From Alkalibaculum sporogenes (GTDB lineage Bacteria > Bacillota > Clostridia > Eubacteriales > Alkalibacteraceae), in contig NZ_WHNX01000017.1 in the NCBI RefSeq assembly GCF_009362815.1, positions 1 through 62,960 of the forward strand: 62,960 nt of DNA, written 5' to 3'. How positions within the stretch are numbered: the first letter of the stretch is position 1; each line of letters opens with the position of its first letter. Below the pieces are notes generated by a model. That model was given only the letters and a program-made list of their open reading frames with translations. It ran no database searches and had not been told where the DNA came from. Below are positions 37,495 through 46,002 of this stretch, piece after piece. Both the position numbers and the translations under genes were made by a program.

Positions 37495-39353
37495 TATTTA
37501 ACCTCTTTTCTTAAATAATTTACTAGTATTGGAATTGTAATAAAAACAACAAATAATAGTTGATATTTAATAACTATACTGAAATAATCAGAACAGAGAT
37601 ATGTTATAACAAATATTCCAATAACTGTGATGGCAAATTGTAATAAATGAGCTACTAAATACATTTTGTTAGTTAAGTTATTTAATATATAATAATTGTC
37701 AATGTTTTTCATCTTAATACGATAAAGTTTCATCTGCTTATTAAATAACAAAAAGAAAGCTATAGCTATTATTATAGAAAATATTAAATTTATGGTTATC
37801 ATAATTTTACTTAACTGAGAATTATACTGTTTAGAAAAGGTTACAGCATACTCATGAGAATAATAATTATTAGCTGGAAATTCTTTGATTAAGTAATCTA
37901 ATACTGTTTTTTCGTAACCTTTTTTAGTATATATAATTATATTTCTTGGATTATTAATATTAGTCGCATCTAGAGAAGTTAAATAATTCATTATATTCGA
38001 AATTTTATTATCGTAATTTGAATTATTATAAGTAAAGAAACCATAAACACTATTATTATTGAATGATATTATACATATATCGTAATGCGTGATGCCGACG
38101 ATTGTATATTTATTAGTATTTATTACTATGCTTTTTCCAGTAGCATTAGCAATATCATTATCATTAAAATTAAAAAAAGTTTTCAAAACCTTTCCAGATA
38201 AAGCTACTTCATTTTTATTATCATAGGGTAATCTTCCTGCGGTTAGATATCGCACATCTATATCATAATTAACAATCCCATTAAATTCATTAATTACACT
38301 ATAAGGAATTGAAGCAATATGCAGCTTGTCTAGTAACTGCTCACTTTCATATGATTCAGACATTTGATTAATATATTTTTCATCCGAAATAATAATTTTT
38401 TCTATTTCTTCTCTATCAGCCAAATTTTTTATATCATTATAAGTAATATGTTTGTAATAATCTGATTCGATTATATTCAAATTAGCTCCAGACGCATATG
38501 TTTGATTAAGACTACCATAAACTCCATCTACAATATATGTAGCGATAATATCCTTTGTATTAGGTAAATCTTCATTATTATACCAGCCTGATATAAATGC
38601 ATTACTGACAAAAAAATTTATCAAGATTAAACATGATAATAAAATTGTACTTGAAATTATAGAACTATCTTTAAAGTGTGACATTACTAGTTTAACTTTT
38701 GGTATTTTAATATTGTTAGGTAATGCTATATTTTTATTTTTATTATTTTTATTAATAAAAAAATTAATTTTATTTTTTTCTATTCTTACTATATTAGCAT
38801 TCTCAAATGTACATCTGGGATCATGGGATATAATTATAAAAGTATGATTTACAGACATTTTTTTAATAATTTCAATAAATGCGCAAACAGATTCATTATC
38901 TAAATTATTTGTAGGTTCATCAATAAAAATATATGGAGTTTTCTTTATAAGTCCAGAAATAATATTTAGCTTAATTAATTCCCCACCACTCAATTTTTCA
39001 ACCTTTGTATTCATATCAGCATCACTAATCTTAAGACTATGAATTAGCTCCTCTAATAATTCTAAATCGATATATTTATTATTTCTAAATAAATAATTTT
39101 CTACTGTACTCTTATCTGGTAAAGGATCTTGTTCTATATATGTTATTATTTGATGTTTTGCAGATCTATATTTTTCTTCTTGTATTTTGGTGTTAAATTT
39201 AATTTCATTTTTACCATATATTAATTGTTTTATAATACTTGTTTTCCCTACCCCATTATCTCCTGAAACTAAGTAAATGCCAAAACAACTAAAATCAATT
39301 GATTCATTTTGAAAATCAACTGATGTATTTTTTAATGTAATACTAGTTTTCAT
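37494..39353 (-). CDS. Fused ABC ATPase-permease, MacB-like (second of a pair)
   Basis: About 619 residues. The ATPase domain (1-205) has Walker A GDNGVGKTS, signature LSGGELIKLN, Walker B YIFIDEPTNNLD and switch His IISHDP. Then TM1 (SSTILLSCLILINFFVSNAF), a roughly 260-residue extracellular domain (VDGVYGSLNQTYASGANLN, GRLPYDNKNEVALSGKVL) and three C-terminal helices: the four-helix MacB/FtsX topology. The ATG at 39353, 5 nt after GGAGG, is preferred over a GTG-type start at 39377 and overlaps the upstream gene by 11 nt. It likely pairs with the neighbouring homologue. Confidence 0.8.
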   Translation of the reverse strand: MKTSITLKNTSVDFQNESIDFSCFGIYLVSGDNGVGKTSIIKQLIYGKNEIKFNTKIQEEKYRSAKHQIITYIEQDPLPDKSTVENYLFRNNKYIDLELLEELIHSLKISDADMNTKVEKLSGGELIKLNIISGLIKKTPYIFIDEPTNNLDNESVCAFIEIIKKMSVNHTFIIISHDPRCTFENANIVRIEKNKINFFINKNNKNKNIALPNNIKIPKVKLVMSHFKDSSIISSTILLSCLILINFFVSNAFISGWYNNEDLPNTKDIIATYIVDGVYGSLNQTYASGANLNIIESDYYKHITYNDIKNLADREEIEKIIISDEKYINQMSESYESEQLLDKLHIASIPYSVINEFNGIVNYDIDVRYLTAGRLPYDNKNEVALSGKVLKTFFNFNDNDIANATGKSIVINTNKYTIVGITHYDICIISFNNNSVYGFFTYNNSNYDNKISNIMNYLTSLDATNINNPRNIIIYTKKGYEKTVLDYLIKEFPANNYYSHEYAVTFSKQYNSQLSKIMITINLIFSIIIAIAFFLLFNKQMKLYRIKMKNIDNYYILNNLTNKMYLVAHLLQFAITVIGIFVITYLCSDYFSIVIKYQLLFVVFITIPILVNYLRKEVK

Positions 39354-41067
39354 AAACTCCTCCAAAATTAAACTCATCTTTAATTAAATTGTTAAATATC
39401 AACTTTTTATACCTATAAACTAATACCAATACTACAATAAATACTAAAGGAAAAATATTGTTATTAATTACCTTCCACTGATTATCTTTAAAATAAGAAA
39501 AAAAATTAATAAGAACAACTAGGATGCTACAAAAAATGCACGCATTTTTTTGATTATATATTTTTATTATTTCAGAGGTTATCTCATGTTTATGAAATCC
39601 GTAATTTCTGAAAATACTTATTCTTTTTTTTATAATATATATATTAATAAAATTGTTAAATATTTCAAACAATATATATACAGTTATTATTACAAAATAT
39701 TTTTGATAGTTACTTTTCGACGTAAGATAAATATTTGCTTCGTTAAGAAGATTAATTGTTTCATTCGACTGTATATAATAATTTCCATCCCATAAATTAG
39801 TTAGCTCATTATTAGAAATAAAATCATAGAAAGATGTAGTATCCTGTAATATAACTGAACAAAATGTTGTCTCTAGATTATTTTTATTATAATTATCATA
39901 TATGTAATTAATTGAATCTTTATAGCTTTTAATTTCAAATTTTATATTTTTAGTAGTATTATTTTTATTATTAAAATTAAATTTAAAATAATCATTTGTA
40001 TCTATATTAACTTCATTGGAATCATAATTATTAATTTTTTCTAACAAAACATCAAATGTTGAAATCTCTATATTCTCTCGCGTATTGTAGAATAATAAAT
40101 AATAAACATCATAAGTATTTGAATAAGGTAATATTAGGTTTACACTATATGACTGCTCCATCATTTCATTAGTATACTCCTTTACTTTTTTTGATATATC
40201 TCTTATTGGTAAATCAGATTTTATAAATTGCAAAAGATAAGTAGGGATATATCCTTCTCTTATTAATTCTTTTGGATTTTTATATAAAGTATTACAAATA
40301 TTGATTTGATTTTGTTTTATGATACTATTATAATTATATACACTAGCTTTTGTATCTATAATTAAATAAAGAGTAGACATTACAAACATAAGTAGTAGAA
40401 CAATCCCAAACAAGTCTTTGTTAAAAATTCGTTTGCATATTAAAGAAGTATTAATTATTACTCTTTCATACAAAATTAATGTTTGCTTTTCATTTGTTTT
40501 TTTTTCCTCAATTATTTTTACTACTGACTGATTTCTTATCTCATAAATTTGCTCACTTGATTCATACATTCTTTCATCATGTGTAACAATTATAATTATT
40601 TTTTTATTTCTATATTCATTAATAATATCTATTAATTTATTAACTATACGATAATCTAAATCATTTGTTGGTTCATCTATAAATAAAATTTCAGCATTAG
40701 ATAATAATCCACGTAAAACTGATATGATTTTTTTTTCTCCACCACTCATAGTATTTATATTTTTATTTGATAGCTCTCCTATTCCCATACTATTAAGTAA
40801 TTTAATTAAATCTTTATCACTGTATATATCTTGAATCATTGTTATATTTTCTAATACTGATAACTTTTGAAGCATCTCATCATTATCCTGTGAAATATAG
40901 ACACTATTTGATCTATTAGTAAAATATAATTGCTTTAAAAGTGTACTCTTTCCAGTTCCATTTTCTCCAGTAAGTAGTGTTATTCCATTTCCAATGATTG
41001 TTAATTCTCCGCCATTATATAGCAACTTATCATTAATTGTCATTGTATTAAAATTAAATTCTAACAT
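39343..41067 (-). CDS. Fused ABC ATPase-permease, MacB-like (first of a pair)
   Basis: 574 residues with the same plan as its neighbour: ATPase (1-190) with Walker A TGENGTGKST, signature MSGGEKKIIS, Walker B EILFIDEPTNDLD and VTHDE; TM1 about 218-238 (FGIVLLLMFVMSTLYLIID), an extracellular domain of about 200 residues, and three helices at the end. The two are only distantly similar, consistent with a heterodimer. In Firmicutes the MacB-type ATPase and permease are usually separate genes, so the fusion is uncommon. It follows the 138-aa secreted protein gene by 80 nt. AGGAATATT precedes the ATG. Confidence 0.8.
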   Translation of the reverse strand: MLEFNFNTMTINDKLLYNGGELTIIGNGITLLTGENGTGKSTLLKQLYFTNRSNSVYISQDNDEMLQKLSVLENITMIQDIYSDKDLIKLLNSMGIGELSNKNINTMSGGEKKIISVLRGLLSNAEILFIDEPTNDLDYRIVNKLIDIINEYRNKKIIIIVTHDERMYESSEQIYEIRNQSVVKIIEEKKTNEKQTLILYERVIINTSLICKRIFNKDLFGIVLLLMFVMSTLYLIIDTKASVYNYNSIIKQNQINICNTLYKNPKELIREGYIPTYLLQFIKSDLPIRDISKKVKEYTNEMMEQSYSVNLILPYSNTYDVYYLLFYNTRENIEISTFDVLLEKINNYDSNEVNIDTNDYFKFNFNNKNNTTKNIKFEIKSYKDSINYIYDNYNKNNLETTFCSVILQDTTSFYDFISNNELTNLWDGNYYIQSNETINLLNEANIYLTSKSNYQKYFVIITVYILFEIFNNFINIYIIKKRISIFRNYGFHKHEITSEIIKIYNQKNACIFCSILVVLINFFSYFKDNQWKVINNNIFPLVFIVVLVLVYRYKKLIFNNLIKDEFNFGGVYEN

Positions 41068-41146
41068 AATATTCCTCCACCACTTACAAAAATTGAATAT
41101 ATAGTCGATATTTAAAATTTTTTACTATTTTAATTTATATAATTAT

Positions 41147-41563
41147 TTACCATCCAACATACACAAGTAGTTTAGAAGAGCTTGAAGTTCCATAAGTTTT
41201 ATAACCTTTTATTCTAACGTCTCTAAACTTCCCAGCGGAATATGAACCTATAACCTTTGCACTATCATTACGTGAAAAATTTAGCCCATTTTTTATGGTA
41301 GTCCATTGAGAAGCACCTCTCTTCATGTAATAAACATTATACTTACAAGATGTGCTTCCATAATCTTGTGCAGCCGCTACATCAACACTAGATCCAATAT
41401 TTAAATAATCAGAATATCTCGTTTGGGTATTAGCAGGAAAAGTCAAATTTGCTTCTGCATATGCACTCCAATTGTAAGTAGCAAAAATCACTCCGATTAT
41501 AATACCGACAATACCAATAATAATCCCCCAAGCTCTTGCCGACAAAATTTCATTATTTTTCAT
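41147..41563 (-). CDS. Small secreted or membrane-anchored protein, bacteriocin-like candidate
   Basis: 138 residues: hydrophobic N-terminal segment about 12-30 (GIIIGIVGIIIGVIFATY) followed by SAYAEA, a possible signal-peptidase site, and a mature domain of about 100 residues rich in Ser, Tyr and Gly that ends KLLVYVGW. A single Cys is seen (STSCKYNVYYMKRG). Start is clear (AGGAGG before ATG). A -10 box TATAAT lies at 41607-41612 on the minus strand with phased repeats where the -35 box should be. Next genes are the MacB-like pair, which may export it. Family not recognised. Confidence 0.65.
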   Translation of the reverse strand: MKNNEILSARAWGIIIGIVGIIIGVIFATYNWSAYAEANLTFPANTQTRYSDYLNIGSSVDVAAAQDYGSTSCKYNVYYMKRGASQWTTIKNGLNFSRNDSAKVIGSYSAGKFRDVRIKGYKTYGTSSSSKLLVYVGW

Positions 41564-41606
41564 ATGTACCTCCTATATATAAATATCAACTATATAACAA
41601 ATTTAG

Positions 41607-41662
41607 ATTATAATTAAATTGGGTCATTAATAAATTAAGCATATAAAAGAGCAATAAATTAA
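41607..41662 (-). promoter_or_regulatory. Activator-dependent-looking promoter with 24-bp phased direct repeats
   Basis: On the minus strand TATAAT (41607-41612) has no good -35 box. Two exact copies of TTAATTTATT lie at 41629-41638 and 41653-41662, 24 bp apart, one at the -35 position. Direct repeats about two helical turns apart are how LytTR regulators such as AgrA bind, so the island's AgrA is a candidate. Confidence 0.5.
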
Positions 41663-41741
41663 CGTTCAACGATAACATTTGTTCTAAAAGAATAAATAAA
41701 GTTAATATGTTAATATTGTAAGATTTGCTAATGATTAAAGA

Positions 41742-42092
41742 TCATAGAGATTCATATTTTTTTTGATAGTCTTTCCACTTAAGATATCTGGATATAATTC
41801 CAGATGATAACATTATAGTTCCTATAATAAAACACCAACTTATATATGTTTCATAATAAATAAAGTCAAAACTAAAATTAAAGTTAATCCAGGGAACTAT
41901 TATCATTCCAATTAAGCTACCAATAAACCCATAATAGAACACTCCCCCGATTATTATATATAACACTAATCCTTTATCCTTCATCCTTTTCCATTTTATT
42001 TTACGTTTTTCAATTTTAGTAAAATTATCAATAATATATTCTATATTAAAAAAAAATATAAATATTATAAATATATACATAATTTTATTCAT
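41742..42092 (-). CDS. Small integral membrane protein, possible immunity factor
   Basis: 116 residues with three to four membrane helices (about 2-20, 43-66, 78-105) and a basic stretch IEKRKIKWKRMKDKG between the first two. No family recognised. AAGGGG precedes the ATG by 11 nt. It lies between agrB and the first secreted protein gene on the same strand; small multi-helix proteins in this position in bacteriocin loci are often immunity proteins, which is inference here. Confidence 0.55.
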   Translation of the reverse strand: MNKIMYIFIIFIFFFNIEYIIDNFTKIEKRKIKWKRMKDKGLVLYIIIGGVFYYGFIGSLIGMIIVPWINFNFSFDFIYYETYISWCFIIGTIMLSSGIISRYLKWKDYQKKYESL

Positions 42093-42352
42093 AAATACTT
42101 CGTCCCCTTATTAATTTTTCAATAATATATCTAATATAAAAAATTTTAAGTACCTTGCTTCTTTATGATAAATAAATGTTAAATTTATATTCTATAATAT
42201 ATTCCTTTGTTTTTTCGATAATGGAGTAAATTTGCGATACGGTGGAGTCGAGGTAAATGGCAATTTTTTGTTACTCAAACTCACCTAGTATGGGGACTAG
42301 GTAATTCATCAAGGTTTCATTATTAAGAGTTTATTATTGGAAATTAACAACA

Positions 42353-42934
42353 TTAAACATAATTTAATCTTCTTAATTTATTTTTACAATTTCCCAATAT
42401 TAGCATAATACCAAGCAATAATAGTGCCACTAATATACAGATTGAAATTTGTGGATAACCTATTATATATAATAAAGTTCCTATTCCACATAGAGCACTT
42501 AATATAACCCGTGAACGTTTTTTGTATATAGTTTTTTCAATTGAGTCTAAATGTTTGTTACCGTCCTCTACTGGTGCAAGTAGCGAAATGATACTTCCTG
42601 CAAAGAACATTAACGTGAAATAAATAATGTTTGTCCAAGGTATTAGCTTAATTCCTAAAAGTGCTACAGAAATTATTAGTATAGAAAATATGTAACATCT
42701 CCACTGTGTCTTTGCATGATACCCTCCTACATAAGTTCTAAGTGGAATATATGAAAGAAGAAAAATTATACTTTGCCATACCATTCCACAGATAATTCCT
42801 ATTACTATGGTTGTAGTAACATTAAGTATCATCAAAATTCCTTGTTGCAAACCATATGAATATAATTCTTTATCCTCTGCAATGATTATTTCATTATTTA
42901 TAAATATTTCTGAAATTCTATCCCAAACAGACAC
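42353..42934 (-). CDS. agrB: AgrB-family membrane endopeptidase (accessory gene regulator B)
   Basis: 193 residues with about five membrane helices. The catalytic region reads LRTYVGGYHAKTQWRCYIFS: the His of GGYHA and the Cys seven residues later are the AgrB protease pair, and the Arg before them is conserved. AgrB cuts the AgrD precursor and closes the thiolactone ring. It starts with GTG three bases after the agrD stop. The gene pair has its own promoter region, separated from agrAC by a terminator. Confidence 0.93.
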   Translation of the reverse strand: MSVWDRISEIFINNEIIIAEDKELYSYGLQQGILMILNVTTTIVIGIICGMVWQSIIFLLSYIPLRTYVGGYHAKTQWRCYIFSILIISVALLGIKLIPWTNIIYFTLMFFAGSIISLLAPVEDGNKHLDSIEKTIYKKRSRVILSALCGIGTLLYIIGYPQISICILVALLLLGIMLILGNCKNKLRRLNYV

Positions 42935-42936
42935 GC

Positions 42937-43083
42937 TTACTTAAACTTACGGAGTTTTTCCGCACCCTTTGGTAGCTTTGGTTGATGAACTATAAATATA
43001 CATGCTGAATTTACATTAAATGTTGTTACCTTCAATGCTAAATCAGCTACCACTTTACAACATTTCAACGAATTTTTTTTCAA
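42937..43083 (-). CDS. agrD: AgrD-family cyclic lactone autoinducer precursor
   Basis: 48 residues, too short for many gene finders and starting with TTG 7 nt after GGGAGG. It has a basic amphipathic N-terminal part (MKKNSLKCCKVVADLALKV), the core FNVNSACIFIV and the charged tail HQPKLPKGAEKLRKF, the three-part layout of AgrD. Cleavage after Val would leave the thiolactone ring C-I-F-I-V with an N-terminal tail. The two extra Cys residues at positions 8 and 9 are unusual but lie in the leader. It directly precedes agrB. Confidence 0.9.
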   Translation of the reverse strand: MKKNSLKCCKVVADLALKVTTFNVNSACIFIVHQPKLPKGAEKLRKFK

Positions 43084-43173
43084 AGTAGTTCCTCCCTCTT
43101 CTTCATTTTCTTTTTATGACTTAAATTTACCATAAAAACTTTAATTGTGCGGACTATTGTTGAAATTCATATA

Positions 43174-43207
43174 TACTTTTGTAGTGAACTAAGATCAATA
43201 GCTACTT
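43174..43207. promoter_or_regulatory. Sequence motif shared with the region upstream of agrA
   Basis: TACTTTTGTAG (43174-43184) and TCAATAGCTACTT (43195-43207) lie about 100 nt upstream of agrD. The two words recur overlapped at 45635-45653 upstream of agrA, which suggests a common regulator. Spacing differs between the two places. Confidence 0.4.
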
Positions 43208-43210
43208 ATT

Positions 43211-43246
43211 AAAAAAATAGAGCAATCTTTTTAAAAGATTGCTCTA
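43211..43246 (-). terminator. Terminator of the agrA-agrC transcript
   Basis: AGAGCAATCTTT and AAAGATTGCTCT form a stem right after the agrC stop codon; on the minus strand it is followed by seven T. It separates agrAC from agrDB. Confidence 0.88.
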
Positions 43247-43252
43247 AAATTT

Positions 43253-44530
43253 CTATATAAACATCAATACTGTAACAAAAAATATATTTTCAATATGTTT
43301 AATCTCCATAAATCCATCATATTTTTGTAAAACGATTTTTATACTGTCCAGTCCTATGCCATGATTATGTTTATTTTTTTTTGTAGTAAGATATTCGTTT
43401 CCATCTTTTAATAGTTTTCCACAAAATGGATTCTCCACATTTACTATAAACCGTCCCTTGTCATATTTAATATTAATATTAATATATCGCTCTTCCTCTA
43501 ATTCAGAAACAGCTTTTATAGCATTATCCAATAAATTGCCCAATATAACTGCCAAATCAAAAGAGGGAATATCCATTTTTTCAGGTATATACAAATCAAG
43601 AAATATCGGAATGTTTTTTTGTTTTGATTCTTGAAGTTTGAAGTTCAGAATACTGTCAATATTTATGTTGCCTGAATCTGCAAACTTATTTTCATCATTA
43701 CATACTTCAATCATATTACATATATGCTTTATAGATGCTTCTTTTTCTTCATTTGCAACCAATGTGTATATTACAGAAAGATGGTTCATTAAATCGTGTT
43801 TAAATATTTTAGTAGCTTTTAATGATGATTTCATTAGATTAAATTGAGTGTCATAGTACATGTTTTGCTGTGCAATAAGTTTTTTATGCATTTTATCAGA
43901 TAAAGTTGATGAAATAGCATCATATAAATGAAATGTTGCAAAATTAATTAGTAATATAAAAACAATACCTAAAATCACCTGCTCAATCAAAAGTCCTTGT
44001 GCCTGAAAAAGTATTAATATAATATATAAAGACGACAATGGTATTAATAAAAGACAAACCCAATAAGAAAATGGAACCCTTTCACCCATCTTAATATTTT
44101 TATACTTATTTAAAATCAGAACAACCAAATAAGAAACTATTTTTAAAACGATAAGACTATAAGATAATGTATATTCATTTTTTGAAAAAATAGTGAAATG
44201 CATTCCAGATAATAACATGATAACGATTAATTCAATACATATTAAGATTAAGTATATCAAGGCTATAGCCAAAATTCTTTTTTTTATGTTAGCTTTGTAA
44301 AGCATGGATAATCCCATAAAAGCAATTATATTAAATAGCATTGTAACTATAGGGATATTTATTTTAAAATAAATTATAGTCATTACAATATAATATACTG
44401 TATATGAAAATAATTCTAATTTTTTATTGGCTTCTTTTCTTTCAAAAAAAACACTCATAAATTTACAAATAATATATGTTCCAAAAATATTTGATATAAT
44501 ATATATCATATTATAAATACTTATATTCAT
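43253..44530 (-). CDS. agrC: AgrC-like sensor histidine kinase
   Basis: 425 residues. Seven or so membrane helices over residues 1-205 form the peptide sensor; the cytoplasmic part has the phosphoacceptor motif IFKHDLMNHLSVI (His about 245), N-box LLDNAIKAVSEL and G-box HGIGLDSI, the HPK10 (GHKL/SpoOB) type of Agr and ComD kinases. It overlaps agrA by 4 nt (ATGA) and should sense the cyclic peptide made from AgrD. Gene order agrA-agrC is reversed compared with staphylococcal agrC-agrA. Confidence 0.9.
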   Translation of the reverse strand: MNISIYNMIYIISNIFGTYIICKFMSVFFERKEANKKLELFSYTVYYIVMTIIYFKINIPIVTMLFNIIAFMGLSMLYKANIKKRILAIALIYLILICIELIVIMLLSGMHFTIFSKNEYTLSYSLIVLKIVSYLVVLILNKYKNIKMGERVPFSYWVCLLLIPLSSLYIILILFQAQGLLIEQVILGIVFILLINFATFHLYDAISSTLSDKMHKKLIAQQNMYYDTQFNLMKSSLKATKIFKHDLMNHLSVIYTLVANEEKEASIKHICNMIEVCNDENKFADSGNINIDSILNFKLQESKQKNIPIFLDLYIPEKMDIPSFDLAVILGNLLDNAIKAVSELEEERYININIKYDKGRFIVNVENPFCGKLLKDGNEYLTTKKNKHNHGIGLDSIKIVLQKYDGFMEIKHIENIFFVTVLMFI

Positions 44531-45252
44531 AAGAGTAACCTTTCTTTCTCATATTTAATCTGTAGTCCTCTTATTTCTTTTCTTCTCAATTGACTTATTG
44601 GCAGATGAATAGAATTAGACATTATTACCTCATTATACTTAAATTTTTCTATATGATCATAGTTTACAATATATGATTTGTGAATGTTCATAAAGTGATA
44701 CTTTTCAACTTGATGAAATATGTCATCAAGTTTACCATAAAATAATTCTTCTCCCTTGATTGAAACGATTTTTATTTCTCTATCTACACTTTGAAAATAT
44801 ATTATATTCTTAATATGAATCCTATATGTTTCATATGATTTTTTGTAGCTGAACACCCCTCCAAATTTATTAGATAATTTCATTCCCAGTTCAATATTTT
44901 TTATTATATCATCTGCTTTTATTGGTTTTGATAAGAAGTGCATTGGTCTTACTTCAAACAAATCTTTGTAATAGCTATTCTTCCCTGATACATACACAAT
45001 CTGGGTTATTTGATTGTCCATTTCTTCACGAATTTTTCTACCTACCTCAACTCCGTTTAACAGTTCCATCTCAATATCTAAAAAGATTAAATCAAAATCA
45101 TTTTCATTTTCCATAAAACAACAAAGTTTTTCACCTGAATAAAATATCTCTATTTGAATTTCTTGGGTAATGTACTTTTGATTTTCTAAAATAATCTTTT
45201 CAATCTGCGAACAAATAACATGTTCGTCATCGCATATTGCAATTCTAAACAT
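44527..45252 (-). CDS. agrA: AgrA-like LytTR-family response regulator
   Basis: 241 residues. Receiver domain: CDDE (7-10), phospho-acceptor Asp in DLIFLDIEMELLNG (about 57), switch Ser (YVSGK) and Lys in FLSKPI. The LytTR DNA-binding domain (about 135-235) shows IIYFQSVDREIKI, YHFMNIHKSYIVNYDHIEKF and LPISQLRRKEI. It should activate the island's promoters when the autoinducer accumulates. The transcript ends after agrC at a strong terminator. Confidence 0.92.
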   Translation of the reverse strand: MFRIAICDDEHVICSQIEKIILENQKYITQEIQIEIFYSGEKLCCFMENENDFDLIFLDIEMELLNGVEVGRKIREEMDNQITQIVYVSGKNSYYKDLFEVRPMHFLSKPIKADDIIKNIELGMKLSNKFGGVFSYKKSYETYRIHIKNIIYFQSVDREIKIVSIKGEELFYGKLDDIFHQVEKYHFMNIHKSYIVNYDHIEKFKYNEVIMSNSIHLPISQLRRKEIRGLQIKYEKERLLL

Positions 45253-45918
45253 TTCATATATCCTCCCTTGTATATATTAGATGTTGGGTTTTATAGTAAA
45301 CGATAATTATTCTTAACAAATAAAATTCATTTATTATTTAAATAGAGCAGGTTCATTTATAGATAAGTAGATTTGTTTTGTCTTTAATTAAGTTGGAATA
45401 CTATGTTGATTATATGAATTTTGTGATGTAATCTAAGATGTTATTATGAAATATGATCCCTGACTCATTAATAGTAAATATGAAATATAGTATTTTGTAG
45501 CTGAACTATCATTGTTCTTTAATAACTTTAGACTTCATGCTTTTCGCGCCTATCTTTCGCTAGGTTTGCCTTTATCAATTATTTATATTATTGTCATATA
45601 TTAGTTATAAGAATATTCTTTTCGACAAAAGATGTCAATAGCTACTTTTGTAGAAATTTGACATTAATTTATGATGTATTCTTATGATTTGTTGCTATTC
45701 ATTCAGTGGCCAAATAATAAGTGATAAGTAAACTTACTTACAATTATATAATATTTAAGATCTTATGCTAATTTAGCATTCTTATTCTAACAATATCAGA
45801 ATGAACTTTATCCCCCATTAATAGGCACTAAAACTCATGAGGCTATTGCATAAAAAAACTTAGAAAACATGGAATAGAATTTTGTTTCATATATATGAGG
45901 AGTGTAAGAGTATTTTTA
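45253..45918. other. Gene-free stretch upstream of agrA with a nested hairpin
   Basis: No gene is seen in 666 nt. At 45632-45664 ATGTCAA and TTGACAT enclose CTAC/GTAG around TTTT, a nested hairpin that includes the motif shared with the agrD promoter region. Nothing else is recognisable. Confidence 0.5.
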
Positions 45919-45975
45919 CGATTGAATATAGTTCAAATTTTAATTCTCAATTCTAAAATGTTACTTTTTGAATAA
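45919..45975 (+). repeat. 57-nt direct repeat, right copy flanking the agr island
   Basis: Matches 31013-31069 at 54 of 57 positions in the same orientation. It lies directly before the solute-binding protein gene and probably includes part of its promoter. Confidence 0.75.
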
Positions 45976-46002
45976 ATTTATATATAGTATAAGGAGGTTA
46001 TT

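Noticed and set aside
42283-42302. ACCTAGT/ACTAGGT hairpin after agrB as a terminator
   Set aside because: Only 7 bp and no T-run on the minus strand.
31070-45918. The agr island as a prophage or integrative conjugative element
   Set aside because: No integrase, relaxase, capsid or portal genes are seen; only a dead transposase and a TraX-like scrap.
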